Below the pieces are notes generated by a model. It was not told the origin of the DNA, made no database searches, and saw nothing but the letters and a program-made list of their open reading frames with translations. A stretch of DNA of 36,839 bases from an uncultured Clostridia bacterium (GTDB lineage: Bacteria > Bacillota > Clostridia > Christensenellales > Borkfalkiaceae): contig CANRNE010000019.1 in the NCBI GenBank assembly GCA_947631925.1, positions 1 to 36,839 of the forward strand, written 5' to 3'. This document shows, one piece after another, positions 31,103-36,839 of this stretch; positions within the stretch are counted from its first letter, which is position 1, and the number at the start of each line of letters is the position of its first letter. The translations under genes were made by a program, and so were the position numbers.

Positions 31103-31962
31103 TGCGCAAATTGCAGTTCGTTGTAGATCATACGGGGGTTCGCCTTGCAGCGACGGATGAGCTGTGCGGCGTTGACCGAAGTGTCGGCGTTGAGCTTGAC
31201 GATCGCCGCGCAGTCTTTCGAAAGGTACTGCATCGCCGAGGCGTCGTCCTCCGGCGTAGCGTGGTTGTACTGTCCGCCGAAGCGGCTGAACAGCTCCACG
31301 AAGCCTACGACCTCGTTGCTGATGGCCGTGTCGATGCGTTTCTTCAACCCGTCGGCACCCATGGCGTACCACGCGCAGCGGTACTGCGTGGCGTTCCACA
31401 ACGCCTTCACTTCCAGAATCGATTCGCGTTTGAGATCGCCCATCTCGTCGAGGATCACCAGCGGCCGTTCGAAGGCCGTGTTGAGCGCGTAGACCACGGC
31501 GTCGTAGAGCATGTCGTAGGTCTTGGCCGTATCGATGCCCAGCTGCCGGGCGATCGTGCGCAGAAGCTTGCGCCGTGTCTTGGCCTGCGAACAGTCGACA
31601 TAAACTACGTTGCGGTGCGAACGTTTGTAGATCGTCGCGGCGAAAGTCTTGCCCACGCCCGCGCGGTCGACCAGAATCGCGCACATGCTGCTGCGCTGGC
31701 ACTCTTCGAGCTGCTGCGTGACGTACTCGTAGACCTGCGTGCGGGCCGCGCGCCATGTGTTGTCGCGCTCCACGCCCAGCACATGCGCCAGATGTTCCCA
31801 TTTCTGGGCGCTCACGACGCCCTCCGTGTCGCCCTTCATCAGACGCGACAACTGTGCGGGATTGATGTCCAACGATACGGCGAACTGCGCGGCGCTGCCG
31901 CCGAAGTTCTGCCGCTGCTCGCGTAAGGCCGCAAGCACACGGTCTCTAAGATGCTGTTCCAT
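31099..31962 (-). CDS. MuB-like transposition ATPase
   Basis: The protein has 287 residues from ATG 31962, which overlaps the transposase stop by 17 nt. The N-terminal part has a lambda-repressor-type HTH (GSAAQFAVSLDINPAQLSRL MKG region). Walker A DRAGVGKTF occurs near residue 97 and Walker B VILDEMGDL near 163. MuB binds target DNA and activates MuA in transposition and target immunity. The combination of N-terminal HTH and AAA core and the adjacency to MuA make this assignment strong. Confidence 0.88.
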   Translation of the reverse strand: MEQHLRDRVLAALREQRQNFGGSAAQFAVSLDINPAQLSRLMKGDTEGVVSAQKWEHLAHVLGVERDNTWRAARTQVYEYVTQQLEECQRSSMCAILVDRAGVGKTFAATIYKRSHRNVVYVDCSQAKTRRKLLRTIARQLGIDTAKTYDMLYDAVVYALNTAFERPLVILDEMGDLKRESILEVKALWNATQYRCAWYAMGADGLKKRIDTAISNEVVGFVELFSRFGGQYNHATPEDDASAMQYLSKDCAAIVKLNADTSVNAAQLIRRCKANPRMIYNELQFAQ

Positions 31963-34014
31963 ATTTCTGTTGGGTTTTGGATAGATTCTTCTTGGCTTGA
32001 CGGCGTACAGCGTCGAAATCGATCTCCGTGTCGACGTCGAACGGTGCCAGGTCGTCCGCCGTGGTCGGGATGGCCACCTCCTCGACATCCTGCACCTCGT
32101 CGACGGCTCGAAGGTCGTCGTGTTTGAGGATGCCCACATGCGGCACATCCGCCAGATCGTTCTTGACCTGCGACTTGAACGCCTCGATGTAGCGGAACTG
32201 CTGCTCGCGGATTTCCAGATCGCGATCCGTCTGTTCGACCGTCGCCGTCTGATATGCCTCCAACGGCTCGCAACGGCACAGGAAGCGGCTGCCCTGGTAC
32301 AGGAATACTTCGTTGACCGTGCCGTCCTCTTCGGGCAGGCAGTAGGCGTCCACTTTATAATTGCCGGGTTCCAACCGTCCGAGTACCTCGGGCGACGGTA
32401 GCACGAACTCCCGGCAGGCGGCCATGACGAACTGGTTGGCGCGCACGCTCGTGCGGATCTTGTCGCCGATGCAGTAGGTCACAAGGGCGCGGTTCACGTT
32501 TTCGAGGTTCGGGTTGAACTGTTCGAGCAGCACCTGCCAGCGCGTCATGCCCCGATACTTTTTCTGATTGGGGTGCGGCGCCATGTTGTATTCGAGGATG
32601 TCCATACGATCCTCCTGTACGAGCTGCGAATAATCGTAGAGCTTCTCCACGTATTGATTGTCGACCTTCGCTGAACGCTGCGTGTACCATTCGCCGCGTG
32701 CCCACCAGCGCCCCACATTGGGGTGGTTGCGGTGTTCGACGGTCATCTTCTTCGAGCGGTTCATCGGCTCGGCGTACTTCTCGCGGGCGTTGCCCGGCCG
32801 GCACCAACGGACGAAGGGGAACATCGTCGACATCTCGTCGCGGAAATCCGACGCGAGGTGATGTTCCAACTCGATCTCCGCAGGCATGGGGAGACCTTTC
32901 CTGACAAGGGTGCGGAACATGTCGCGGAAACATTCGAGAAACAGCGCCTTGTCTTTCTTTCTGGAATAGGCCACACCCACGACGGCCGTCGAGGCGATGT
33001 CGTAGATGTAATAGGCCAAGGGGGCAACGCCGCTGCGATCCTTGCGCGGCAGGTCACGGTCGTCGGCCGACAGGCGCGACAGCGAGAACTGCGGCCGCTT
33101 GCGGTGAACGTAGGGCATGTGATGGTCGGAGTACCAGAGCGAGTCGTTGCGGCGCTTGTCGACGGCAGCGCGGGCGCGGGCCTGGTTGAGATAGTTGTGG
33201 ACGGTGGCTGCCGACAGTTCCATCGGCGCACCCTGACGGATGAAGGCGTCGCGGTCGAACAGCTCCCCGCTCTGCTTGTCGTAGACGGCGATGGCGCCGC
33301 ACATGAACATCTTGTAGTAGTCGTGCGTTTCCAGCCCGAAGGGTTTGTTCGGCATCGTGTAGAGCGCCCACAGCAGCCGCTCGATCTGCTGCGTCACCTT
33401 GCGCGAGTTGTTGTTGCCGAAGCCGAGATGCACGAGCGAGGCGTAGCCGTCGGCGATGAACTTCTCGTACTTGGCACGCAGCTTCGCCGGGAACGTCGGA
33501 AGCGTATGCTCCCACGCCTTGCGGAACTCGCCGTCGTCGATCGACGAGCTGATGGCCGACCACAACTCCTTCTTCGTGGTCTTCCGGCCTGAGAAACTCC
33601 GTGCGGCCAGCTTCGACGAGATGTACTCCCGCACGCCGTCCAACACCGAAGCGTTGAGCGTGTACTTCTGTACGTCGGAGGCCGTCAGCGTGTCGCCGGA
33701 AGGCAGAACCATCTCGGAGTAGAACGAACGCGCCTTATCGTCGTAGTGGATGAAATCGATGACTTTCGTCTTGATCGGCTGCTTCGTCGGGTCGCCGTGC
33801 AGCTCCTCCCAGGCGCGGCGGATGCGCAGCGGAAGACTCGCGTATTCATACAGTGCGGAGCAGCCCTTCGATGCTCGGCGCAACCGATTGACTTGACCGC
33901 GAGCAACGAGCTTCTTTAAATTGCTGACACTGAGAAATTCCCCCCCCCCGAATTTTCAGAGGGTGCTGTCAGCTCCGTACCGCTGATGCACAGTATGCCT
34001 TTATAGATTTCCAT
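31946..34014 (-). CDS. MuA-like DDE transposase, frame broken at a G10 tract
   Basis: The start at ATG 34014 reads MEIYKGILCISGTELTAPSE, reaches the 10-G tract, and stops 8 codons later. The downstream frame is open from the tract (EFLSVSNLKKLVARGQVNRL), has no ATG nearby (its first start-like codon is a TTG) and runs to 31946. Joined, it would give about 690 residues, similar to MuA (663). It carries an RNase H-like region with SADDRDL, ELEHHLASDF and AREKYAEP acidic residues as candidate DDE ligands, an N-terminal DNA-binding part and a C-terminal basic tail. With 11 or 8 G it would be in frame. Confidence 0.8.
33940..33949 (-). repeat. Ten-G homopolymer in the transposase gene
   Basis: On the coding strand ten consecutive G follow AAAATTC and precede AATTTCTC. 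Codons run TCG GGG GGG GGG AAT, so this length is out of frame with the rest of the gene by one base. Poly-G tracts of this length commonly vary by slipped-strand mispairing and are also a common site of sequencing error. Confidence 0.95.
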
Positions 34015-34026
34015 GATATGTCGTGT

Positions 34027-34089
34027 CCTGTGCGGGGAGTCGAACCCCGATCTCGCCTCGGCGGCGGCTCTGCCGTTGAGCCGCACAGG
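34027..34089 (-). ncRNA. tRNA-like element C, upstream of transposase
   Basis: On the minus strand a 7-bp end stem CCTGTGC/GCACAGG, a D-arm-like GGCTC-AACGGCA-GAGCC and a T-arm GGGG-TTCGACT-CCCC occur in tRNA order, including the GG of the D-loop and the TTCGA of the T-loop. The middle, CGCCGCCGAGGCG, is too short for a normal 5-bp/7-nt anticodon arm, and its loop lacks U33. It ends 13 nt before the transposase ATG. It may be a tRNA relic or a regulatory mimic in the leader. Confidence 0.6.
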
Positions 34090-34115
34090 TACGGGCCGTG
34101 CCCGCAAAAAATCGC

Positions 34116-34123
34116 TATCTTTG
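34116..34123 (+). promoter_or_regulatory. -7 box for the second cargo pair
   Basis: TATCTTTG at 34116-34123 matches the Bacteroidales -7 element and lies 26 nt before the ATG at 34150. No clear TTTG -33 element is seen, since the expected position lies in the GC-rich GGGCCGTGCCC. Confidence 0.65.
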
Positions 34124-34149
34124 TCCGTCAACTACAAAAATCTGCGATT

Positions 34150-34602
34150 ATGAAAGTTCCGTTTCTATCGCCGTTACAGGCATCTGCATCTAATCGAATA
34201 CCCAATCCGGAGCAGGCCCGTATTTTGCGAGAAATTCAGAGTAGTCGAGATACGCTGCATCAAGGATTTCTCCAACAATTGATAGTCGGCGGATGTGCGC
34301 TTCTCGGCATTGTTGCGTCGCTTGGCATACCTGACAGAACGATGAACATAGCTCGGATTCTGGCGTTATCGGCATCCATATCAATTGCACTCGGTATCGT
34401 CGCCATCGCAACCGCTTTATTCTGTCAAGTGCTGCGATTAAATCGTCTTCTGATGCGTTCACGTCGAGAAGTATGTAAACGAACCCAAGATACAGAACCA
34501 AAAGAGCTGATGACGCCTTTCGAAGCAGGCGCCGAAATCGCTGGATTCGGGTTCCTTTTTGTCGGGTTAGGATTGATCGTCGCATCGCGATTCTTTTTAT
34601 AA
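34150..34602 (+). CDS. Three-TM membrane cargo protein
   Basis: The protein has 150 residues from ATG 34150 (MKVPFLSPLQASASNRIPNP); the longer frame runs through the tRNA-like element and is not used. Hydrophobic segments lie at about residues 45-62 (LIVGGCALLGIVASLGIP), 68-95 (ARILALSASISIALGIVAIA) and 128-148 (AGFGFLFVGLGLIVASRFFL). It is oriented against the early operon and has its own -7 box, consistent with a moron. The function is unknown; superinfection exclusion or defence are typical options for such genes. Confidence 0.7.
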   Translation: MKVPFLSPLQASASNRIPNPEQARILREIQSSRDTLHQGFLQQLIVGGCALLGIVASLGIPDRTMNIARILALSASISIALGIVAIATALFCQVLRLNRLLMRSRREVCKRTQDTEPKELMTPFEAGAEIAGFGFLFVGLGLIVASRFFL

Positions 34603-34615
34603 AAATTCATTAGAT

Positions 34616-35032
34616 ATGGTTTCCGAATTCGATTTCCTGCTTTTGAAGACGCGTGTCGAAACGCTCGAACTCTTCACACGTGGTATGTTCAATGGCCAGG
34701 CGCAATCTATTCAGCAAAAGTGGGCTAATCTTCATCACTATCTGAAAATCTATCACTCAGAGTTGGCCACGCTATGTCGAAATCTATCGCTTTCTCCCGA
34801 CAGAGATCGCGCCGATCGATTACGAGCAGAAATTGATTTGGCGTGTTCTGTATCATTCGTAAGGGGACGCCTGCAAGAAGTTGGTGAAACGCAGTCGACA
34901 TACGGTATCGCGCATCGGATTGCGAAGATGATCCCGTACAACGAACCGTATCAGGAATCGCTCCTCGAAGCTGTGCGCGCTTATGCCGCCGCACATCCCG
35001 ACGACCCAGAGGTTCGGCAGTTGTTTCACTGA
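34616..35032 (+). CDS. Helical partner of the cargo membrane gene
   Basis: The protein has 138 residues and begins MVSEFDFLLLKTRVETLELF. It is helical and ends in a TPR-like phrase (ESLLEAVRAYAAAHPDDPEV). It follows the membrane gene by 13 nt and is likely co-transcribed. It overlaps, on the opposite strand, the 3' two thirds of the frame of the gene at 34725-35285, and I judge this plus frame to be the coding one because of its protein-like composition. The function is unknown. Confidence 0.65.
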   Translation: MVSEFDFLLLKTRVETLELFTRGMFNGQAQSIQQKWANLHHYLKIYHSELATLCRNLSLSPDRDRADRLRAEIDLACSVSFVRGRLQEVGETQSTYGIAHRIAKMIPYNEPYQESLLEAVRAYAAAHPDDPEVRQLFH

Positions 35033-35285
35033 TTCCCCATGTGCGGGAACTGTCCCGCAACACCTTGCAGATGTATGGCAGCGACACCTGATGCGGCAGC
35101 CTGCTCGAATCGAAAGTCGTGCCGTCCGGTAATACCGCACGGCCCTTCATGCGGACGCAATCGTCATATATGTCTTGGATAGTCGAAGCATAGGCGTCGC
35201 AGATTTCGACGTCGATGTGTTTGCGGATGGTGTGGTCGATTGCGAGGATCGCGCGATCGATCGGGTTCATTTTTTGGGAGTTCAT
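34725..35285 (-). CDS. Early small protein, probably truncated by the cargo insertion
   Basis: The first 83 or so residues (MNSQKMNPIDRAILAIDHTI to ICKVLRDSSRTWGIS, 35285-35036) look like a normal phage early protein. The frame then continues to 34725 across DNA that is antisense to the cargo gene and looks non-protein-like (ETTAEPLGRRDVRRHKRAQL). Real coding may end near 35030. A TGCGGGA-ACTG-TCCCGCA hairpin sits at the boundary (35041-35058). The arrangement suggests that the cargo pair was inserted at the 3' end of this gene. Confidence 0.5.
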   Translation of the reverse strand: MNSQKMNPIDRAILAIDHTIRKHIDVEICDAYASTIQDIYDDCVRMKGRAVLPDGTTFDSSRLPHQVSLPYICKVLRDSSRTWGISETTAEPLGRRDVRRHKRAQLRGAIPDTVRCTGSSSQSDARYRMSTAFHQLLAGVPLRMIQNTPNQFLLVIDRRDLCREKAIDFDIAWPTLSDRFSDSDED

Positions 35286-35313
35286 AATGTTTCGGTTTGC
35301 TGTTCGATTGTTC

Positions 35314-35544
35314 TCAATTTTCCTGCCATCTGTCGACTTTTTCGAAGGTTGCGTCCGGACAAAACGTTTCGATGTCCATTCTCACGATCTCCATCCAGTC
35401 GTCGGCCGTAGAGACCTCCGCGTGAAGATCATCCAGAATTCGGACGTGCGCCACGCTCGGATGGTAGCGGATGTCGATCATGTCGGCAATGTCATACGCC
35501 CTGCGGTCGGATGCGGCCGGAAGCGTCAGTTTCTCGATTTTCAT
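35314..35544 (-). CDS. Small acidic early protein, 76 aa
   Basis: The protein has 76 residues (MKIEKLTLPAASDRRAYDIA, then DIRYHPSVAHVRILDDLHAE) and is acidic and soluble. It is transcribed with the early operon and begins about 45 nt after tRNA-like element B. The function is unknown. Its phase and codon use are like those of its neighbours. Confidence 0.65.
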   Translation of the reverse strand: MKIEKLTLPAASDRRAYDIADMIDIRYHPSVAHVRILDDLHAEVSTADDWMEIVRMDIETFCPDATFEKVDRWQEN

Positions 35545-35588
35545 GTTCGGGTCGTTTTATCGTTCGTTAAATTGCGTTGAAACTTCGT

Positions 35589-35648
35589 GCCGGTGGAGGA
35601 TTCGAACCCCCGACGGAAAACTCTTTAAAAAACCGTCGCCCTGCCGGC
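35589..35648 (-). ncRNA. tRNA-like element B
   Basis: On the minus strand GCCGG/CCGGC closes a T-arm of GGGGG-TTCGAAT-CCTCC (35595-35611) and a hairpin CGACGG/CCGTCG with a long U/A-rich loop (35611-35638). The T-loop TTCGAAT is a perfect tRNA consensus, but there is no D-arm and the central loop is far too long. It is a tRNA fragment or mimic, not a translatable tRNA. The plus-strand frame over it has the GGFEPP phrase that typically betrays antisense tRNA sequence. Confidence 0.6.
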
Positions 35649-35730
35649 TCCGTCGCTCGCAGGGAGTACCCCTCGCGAACCGCAGTCTCTTCCTGCTGTC
35701 TGCTTCTCTTGGCTATGCCGATGAGTTTGC

Positions 35731-35828
35731 GGCGGGCGGGGGATTCGAACCCCCGTAACAACAAACCTAAACTCCGAAAAGAACTAAACCGATGAGAAAT
35801 GATGCGTGCGCCCACGCTGCTGCCCGCC
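35731..35828 (-). ncRNA. tRNA-like element A
   Basis: A perfect 7-bp acceptor-like stem GGCGGGC/GCCCGCC and a perfect T-arm GGGGG-TTCGAAT-CCCCC (35738-35754) sit on the minus strand. A GCGTG/CACGC hairpin is in the D-arm position. The roughly 45 nt between are AT-rich and do not form a normal anticodon arm, although a CTCAT at 35791 could be read as an anticodon-loop remnant. Total length is 98 nt. Together with B it fills the 306-bp gap 35545-35849, otherwise empty. Confidence 0.6.
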
Positions 35829-35849
35829 GTCCGCAGTCTCCCGACTGTG

Positions 35850-36038
35850 TTATCTCAGAATGTACGTCCGACAGACTACGCCGGGGGTCATCCGCTTGCG
35901 AATCCGTCGGCCCGCAAGATGCAGCCGGCGGGAGACGGCGCGCCGCGTGCGGTATTGAAATCGCCAGACGGCATACTTGATTCGAGTCCATGCGCCGAGA
36001 CGCACATCGCTCGCGCAAATCAGAAAATCGTTTTCCAT
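35850..36038 (-). CDS. Small basic early protein, 62 aa
   Basis: The protein has 62 residues (MENDFLICASDVRLGAWTRI, then a very basic RRAVSRRLHLAGRRIRKRMT). It may bind nucleic acid. It lies 17 nt downstream of the next early gene and ends 21 nt before tRNA-like element A. A longer frame on the same strand is judged spurious. Confidence 0.55.
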   Translation of the reverse strand: MENDFLICASDVRLGAWTRIKYAVWRFQYRTRRAVSRRLHLAGRRIRKRMTPGVVCRTYILR

Positions 36039-36055
36039 AGCTCACCTGTTATTGA

Positions 36056-36259
36056 TTATTTACCTTGAAGATCCCGAAGCATCTCGATGCGGTTACGGGC
36101 TCGTACATTGTCCGCCAGAAGATCGGCCATCATCGACTCGGCGGCGGGATTATCTTTTTCGACGGCCTGACGTGCGTACTGGAACAGACTTTGCCGGTTC
36201 CGCACGAGAATGCGTTTCTGGTCGGCGATTATCGCCTCGATTTTACTTTGATCTTTCAT
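36056..36259 (-). CDS. Small coiled-coil early protein, 67 aa
   Basis: The protein has 67 residues (MKDQSKIEAIIADQKRILVR, then ESMMADLLADNVRARNRIEM) and is almost entirely helical and amphipathic. It may be a small dimer. It is part of the early leader genes, 12 nt from its upstream neighbour; the role is unknown. Confidence 0.7.
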   Translation of the reverse strand: MKDQSKIEAIIADQKRILVRNRQSLFQYARQAVEKDNPAAESMMADLLADNVRARNRIEMLRDLQGK

Positions 36260-36271
36260 TGCTATCCTTTT

Positions 36272-36472
36272 TTAATCGGCATATTCACATCCCATCTCCG
36301 CCAGCTTGGTGGCATCGGCCGGACACACGACCCAGAACATCCCGTCGAAACCCAGCATCACACGATGCGGTTTCACTCCATGGGCGACGAAGTTGATGGC
36401 TGCGGCCCGGCTACCCGTGCGGATAGGCTCGTGACGAAGACCGTAATCTTTGCGAAGCTTTTTGATTTCCAT
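36272..36472 (-). CDS. Small early protein, 66 aa
   Basis: The protein has 66 residues (MEIKKLRKDYGLRHEPIRTG, then PHRVMLGFDGMFWVVCPADA). A basic N-terminus and a compact beta-like C-terminus can be seen, but no family. It is in the early operon, between two other small genes. Confidence 0.65.
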   Translation of the reverse strand: MEIKKLRKDYGLRHEPIRTGSRAAAINFVAHGVKPHRVMLGFDGMFWVVCPADATKLAEMGCEYAD

Positions 36473-36498
36473 ATTGCATTCTTATTTATTGGTTGTTT

Positions 36499-36699
36499 CT
36501 ACGCCGTATGTACTTCTATCATATCCAATATATTGCTTGTTATCATACTGTTTACGGACAGTATAGCGTGCGAAACTCCGTTCTCTTTCATCCATGCTTT
36601 TGCACGATTTACCGCCGATGATTTATTGCTGCCGTCAGGGATCAGCGCTCCCAAATCATTGTACTCTTCATCCAGCAGTTCGTAATAGTACCGTTTCAT
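36499..36699 (-). CDS. Small early protein, 66 aa
   Basis: The protein has 66 residues (MKRYYYELLDEEYNDLGALI, then ESHAILSVN-like end). It looks like a small mixed-fold protein and starts 5 nt after the HTH gene stop, so it is co-transcribed with it. The function is unknown. Confidence 0.65.
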   Translation of the reverse strand: MKRYYYELLDEEYNDLGALIPDGSNKSSAVNRAKAWMKENGVSHAILSVNSMITSNILDMIEVHTA

Positions 36700-36704
36700 C
36701 GTTT

Positions 36705-36839
36705 TTACTTTTTATCGGTGTTTTTTTCTACGCCGCCGCGAAGAACCGCTGTTGCGCGGATCTGCTTGGCAAGGTCGGATTGTGTTTTACCGTTCAGTGC
36801 ACGGAGAACCGTCAAGCGTGAGACGCCGAACAACTTCGC
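36705..36839 (-). CDS. HTH regulator, partial at window edge
   Basis: Only the last 44 residues are in the window. AKLFGVSRLTVLRALNGKTQ is the core of a helix-turn-helix of the kind found in Bacteroidales phage and transposon regulators, followed by SDLAKQIRATAVLRGGVEKN. It is the most upstream gene seen of the early operon. It could be a repressor or activator of that operon. The start and N-terminus are outside the window. Confidence 0.7.
   Translation of the reverse strand, partial: AKLFGVSRLTVLRALNGKTQSDLAKQIRATAVLRGGVEKNTDKK

Noticed and set aside
31099-32279. Extended frames upstream of the MuB-like and ATPase genes
   Set aside because: They are reading-frame overhangs into the preceding genes; ATGs with stop/start overlaps at 31962 and 31102 fit the protein families.
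33883-33885. TTG at 33883 as the true start of the transposase
   Set aside because: It would remove the conserved-looking N-terminal segment that is encoded on both sides of the G10 tract, and an ATG with a coherent N-terminus exists at 34014.
35577-35795. Plus-strand frame with GGFEPP and AGDSNPR phrases
   Set aside because: These phrases are the well-known translation of antisense tRNA T-arms; the sequence is tRNA-like on the minus strand.
35767-36045. 92-codon minus-strand frame across tRNA-like element A
   Set aside because: It reads through the tRNA-like element and overlaps the better 62-codon gene in another frame.

Overview
The window is almost entirely one Mu-like transposable myophage (prophage or phage genome) of a Bacteroidales host. 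The phage type rests on a MuA-type DDE transposase, a MuB-like ATPase, a Gam-like protein, a DUF935-type portal, a MuF/gp30-like protein, a gpG-like virion protein, a DUF2586-type contractile sheath and a set of baseplate genes. The host assignment rests on Bacteroidales-type promoters (TAnnTTTG -7 boxes at 18205, 23454, 25696 and 34116), the general lack of Shine-Dalgarno sequences, and protein styles seen in GC-rich Bacteroidales such as Alistipes. The genus is inference. No clear host DNA is seen, and neither phage end is proven.

Layout. (1) 1-18087, minus strand, read right to left: ClpP-like prohead protease with a probable internal scaffold, capsid, sheath, tube, tail chaperone with a -1 frameshift site, tape measure, baseplate genes, an 811-residue fibre with 91-residue Ala-rich repeats, lysis genes, a DnaA-like DNA-binding protein, and a terminal group of small virion-type or unknown genes. 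(2) 18229-25643, plus strand: terminase small and large subunits, portal, MuF protein with a nuclease-like tail, adenine methyltransferase, gpG-like and tail-terminator-like genes. (3) 25726-26163, plus strand: a membrane-protein cargo gene with its own promoter and a 22-bp-stem terminator. (4) 26311-36839, minus strand: the early region. It holds, in transcription order, an HTH regulator (cut by the window edge), small unknown genes, transposase, MuB, a RecA-like ATPase, Gam, a GemA-like protein, a pentapeptide-repeat protein, a PP-loop (PAPS reductase/DndC-like) protein, a methyltransferase with a frameshift and an ASCH-like protein. A second plus-strand cargo pair (34150-35032) interrupts this region.

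The most notable signals are: a 10-G tract that puts the ATG-containing start of the transposase gene one base out of frame with the rest; three tRNA-like elements (intact T-arm and acceptor, abnormal middle) in the early minus-strand leader, one ending 13 nt before the transposase ATG; and a compact small-RNA gene (TTTG-N19-TATATTTG promoter, about 80 nt, UUCG-capped terminator) on the minus strand, directly behind a MuF protein with a CdiA-CT/PD-(D/E)XK-like C-terminus. Several frame breaks fall in or near homopolymers. Sequencing or assembly error is therefore the main competing explanation for those and should be excluded first.
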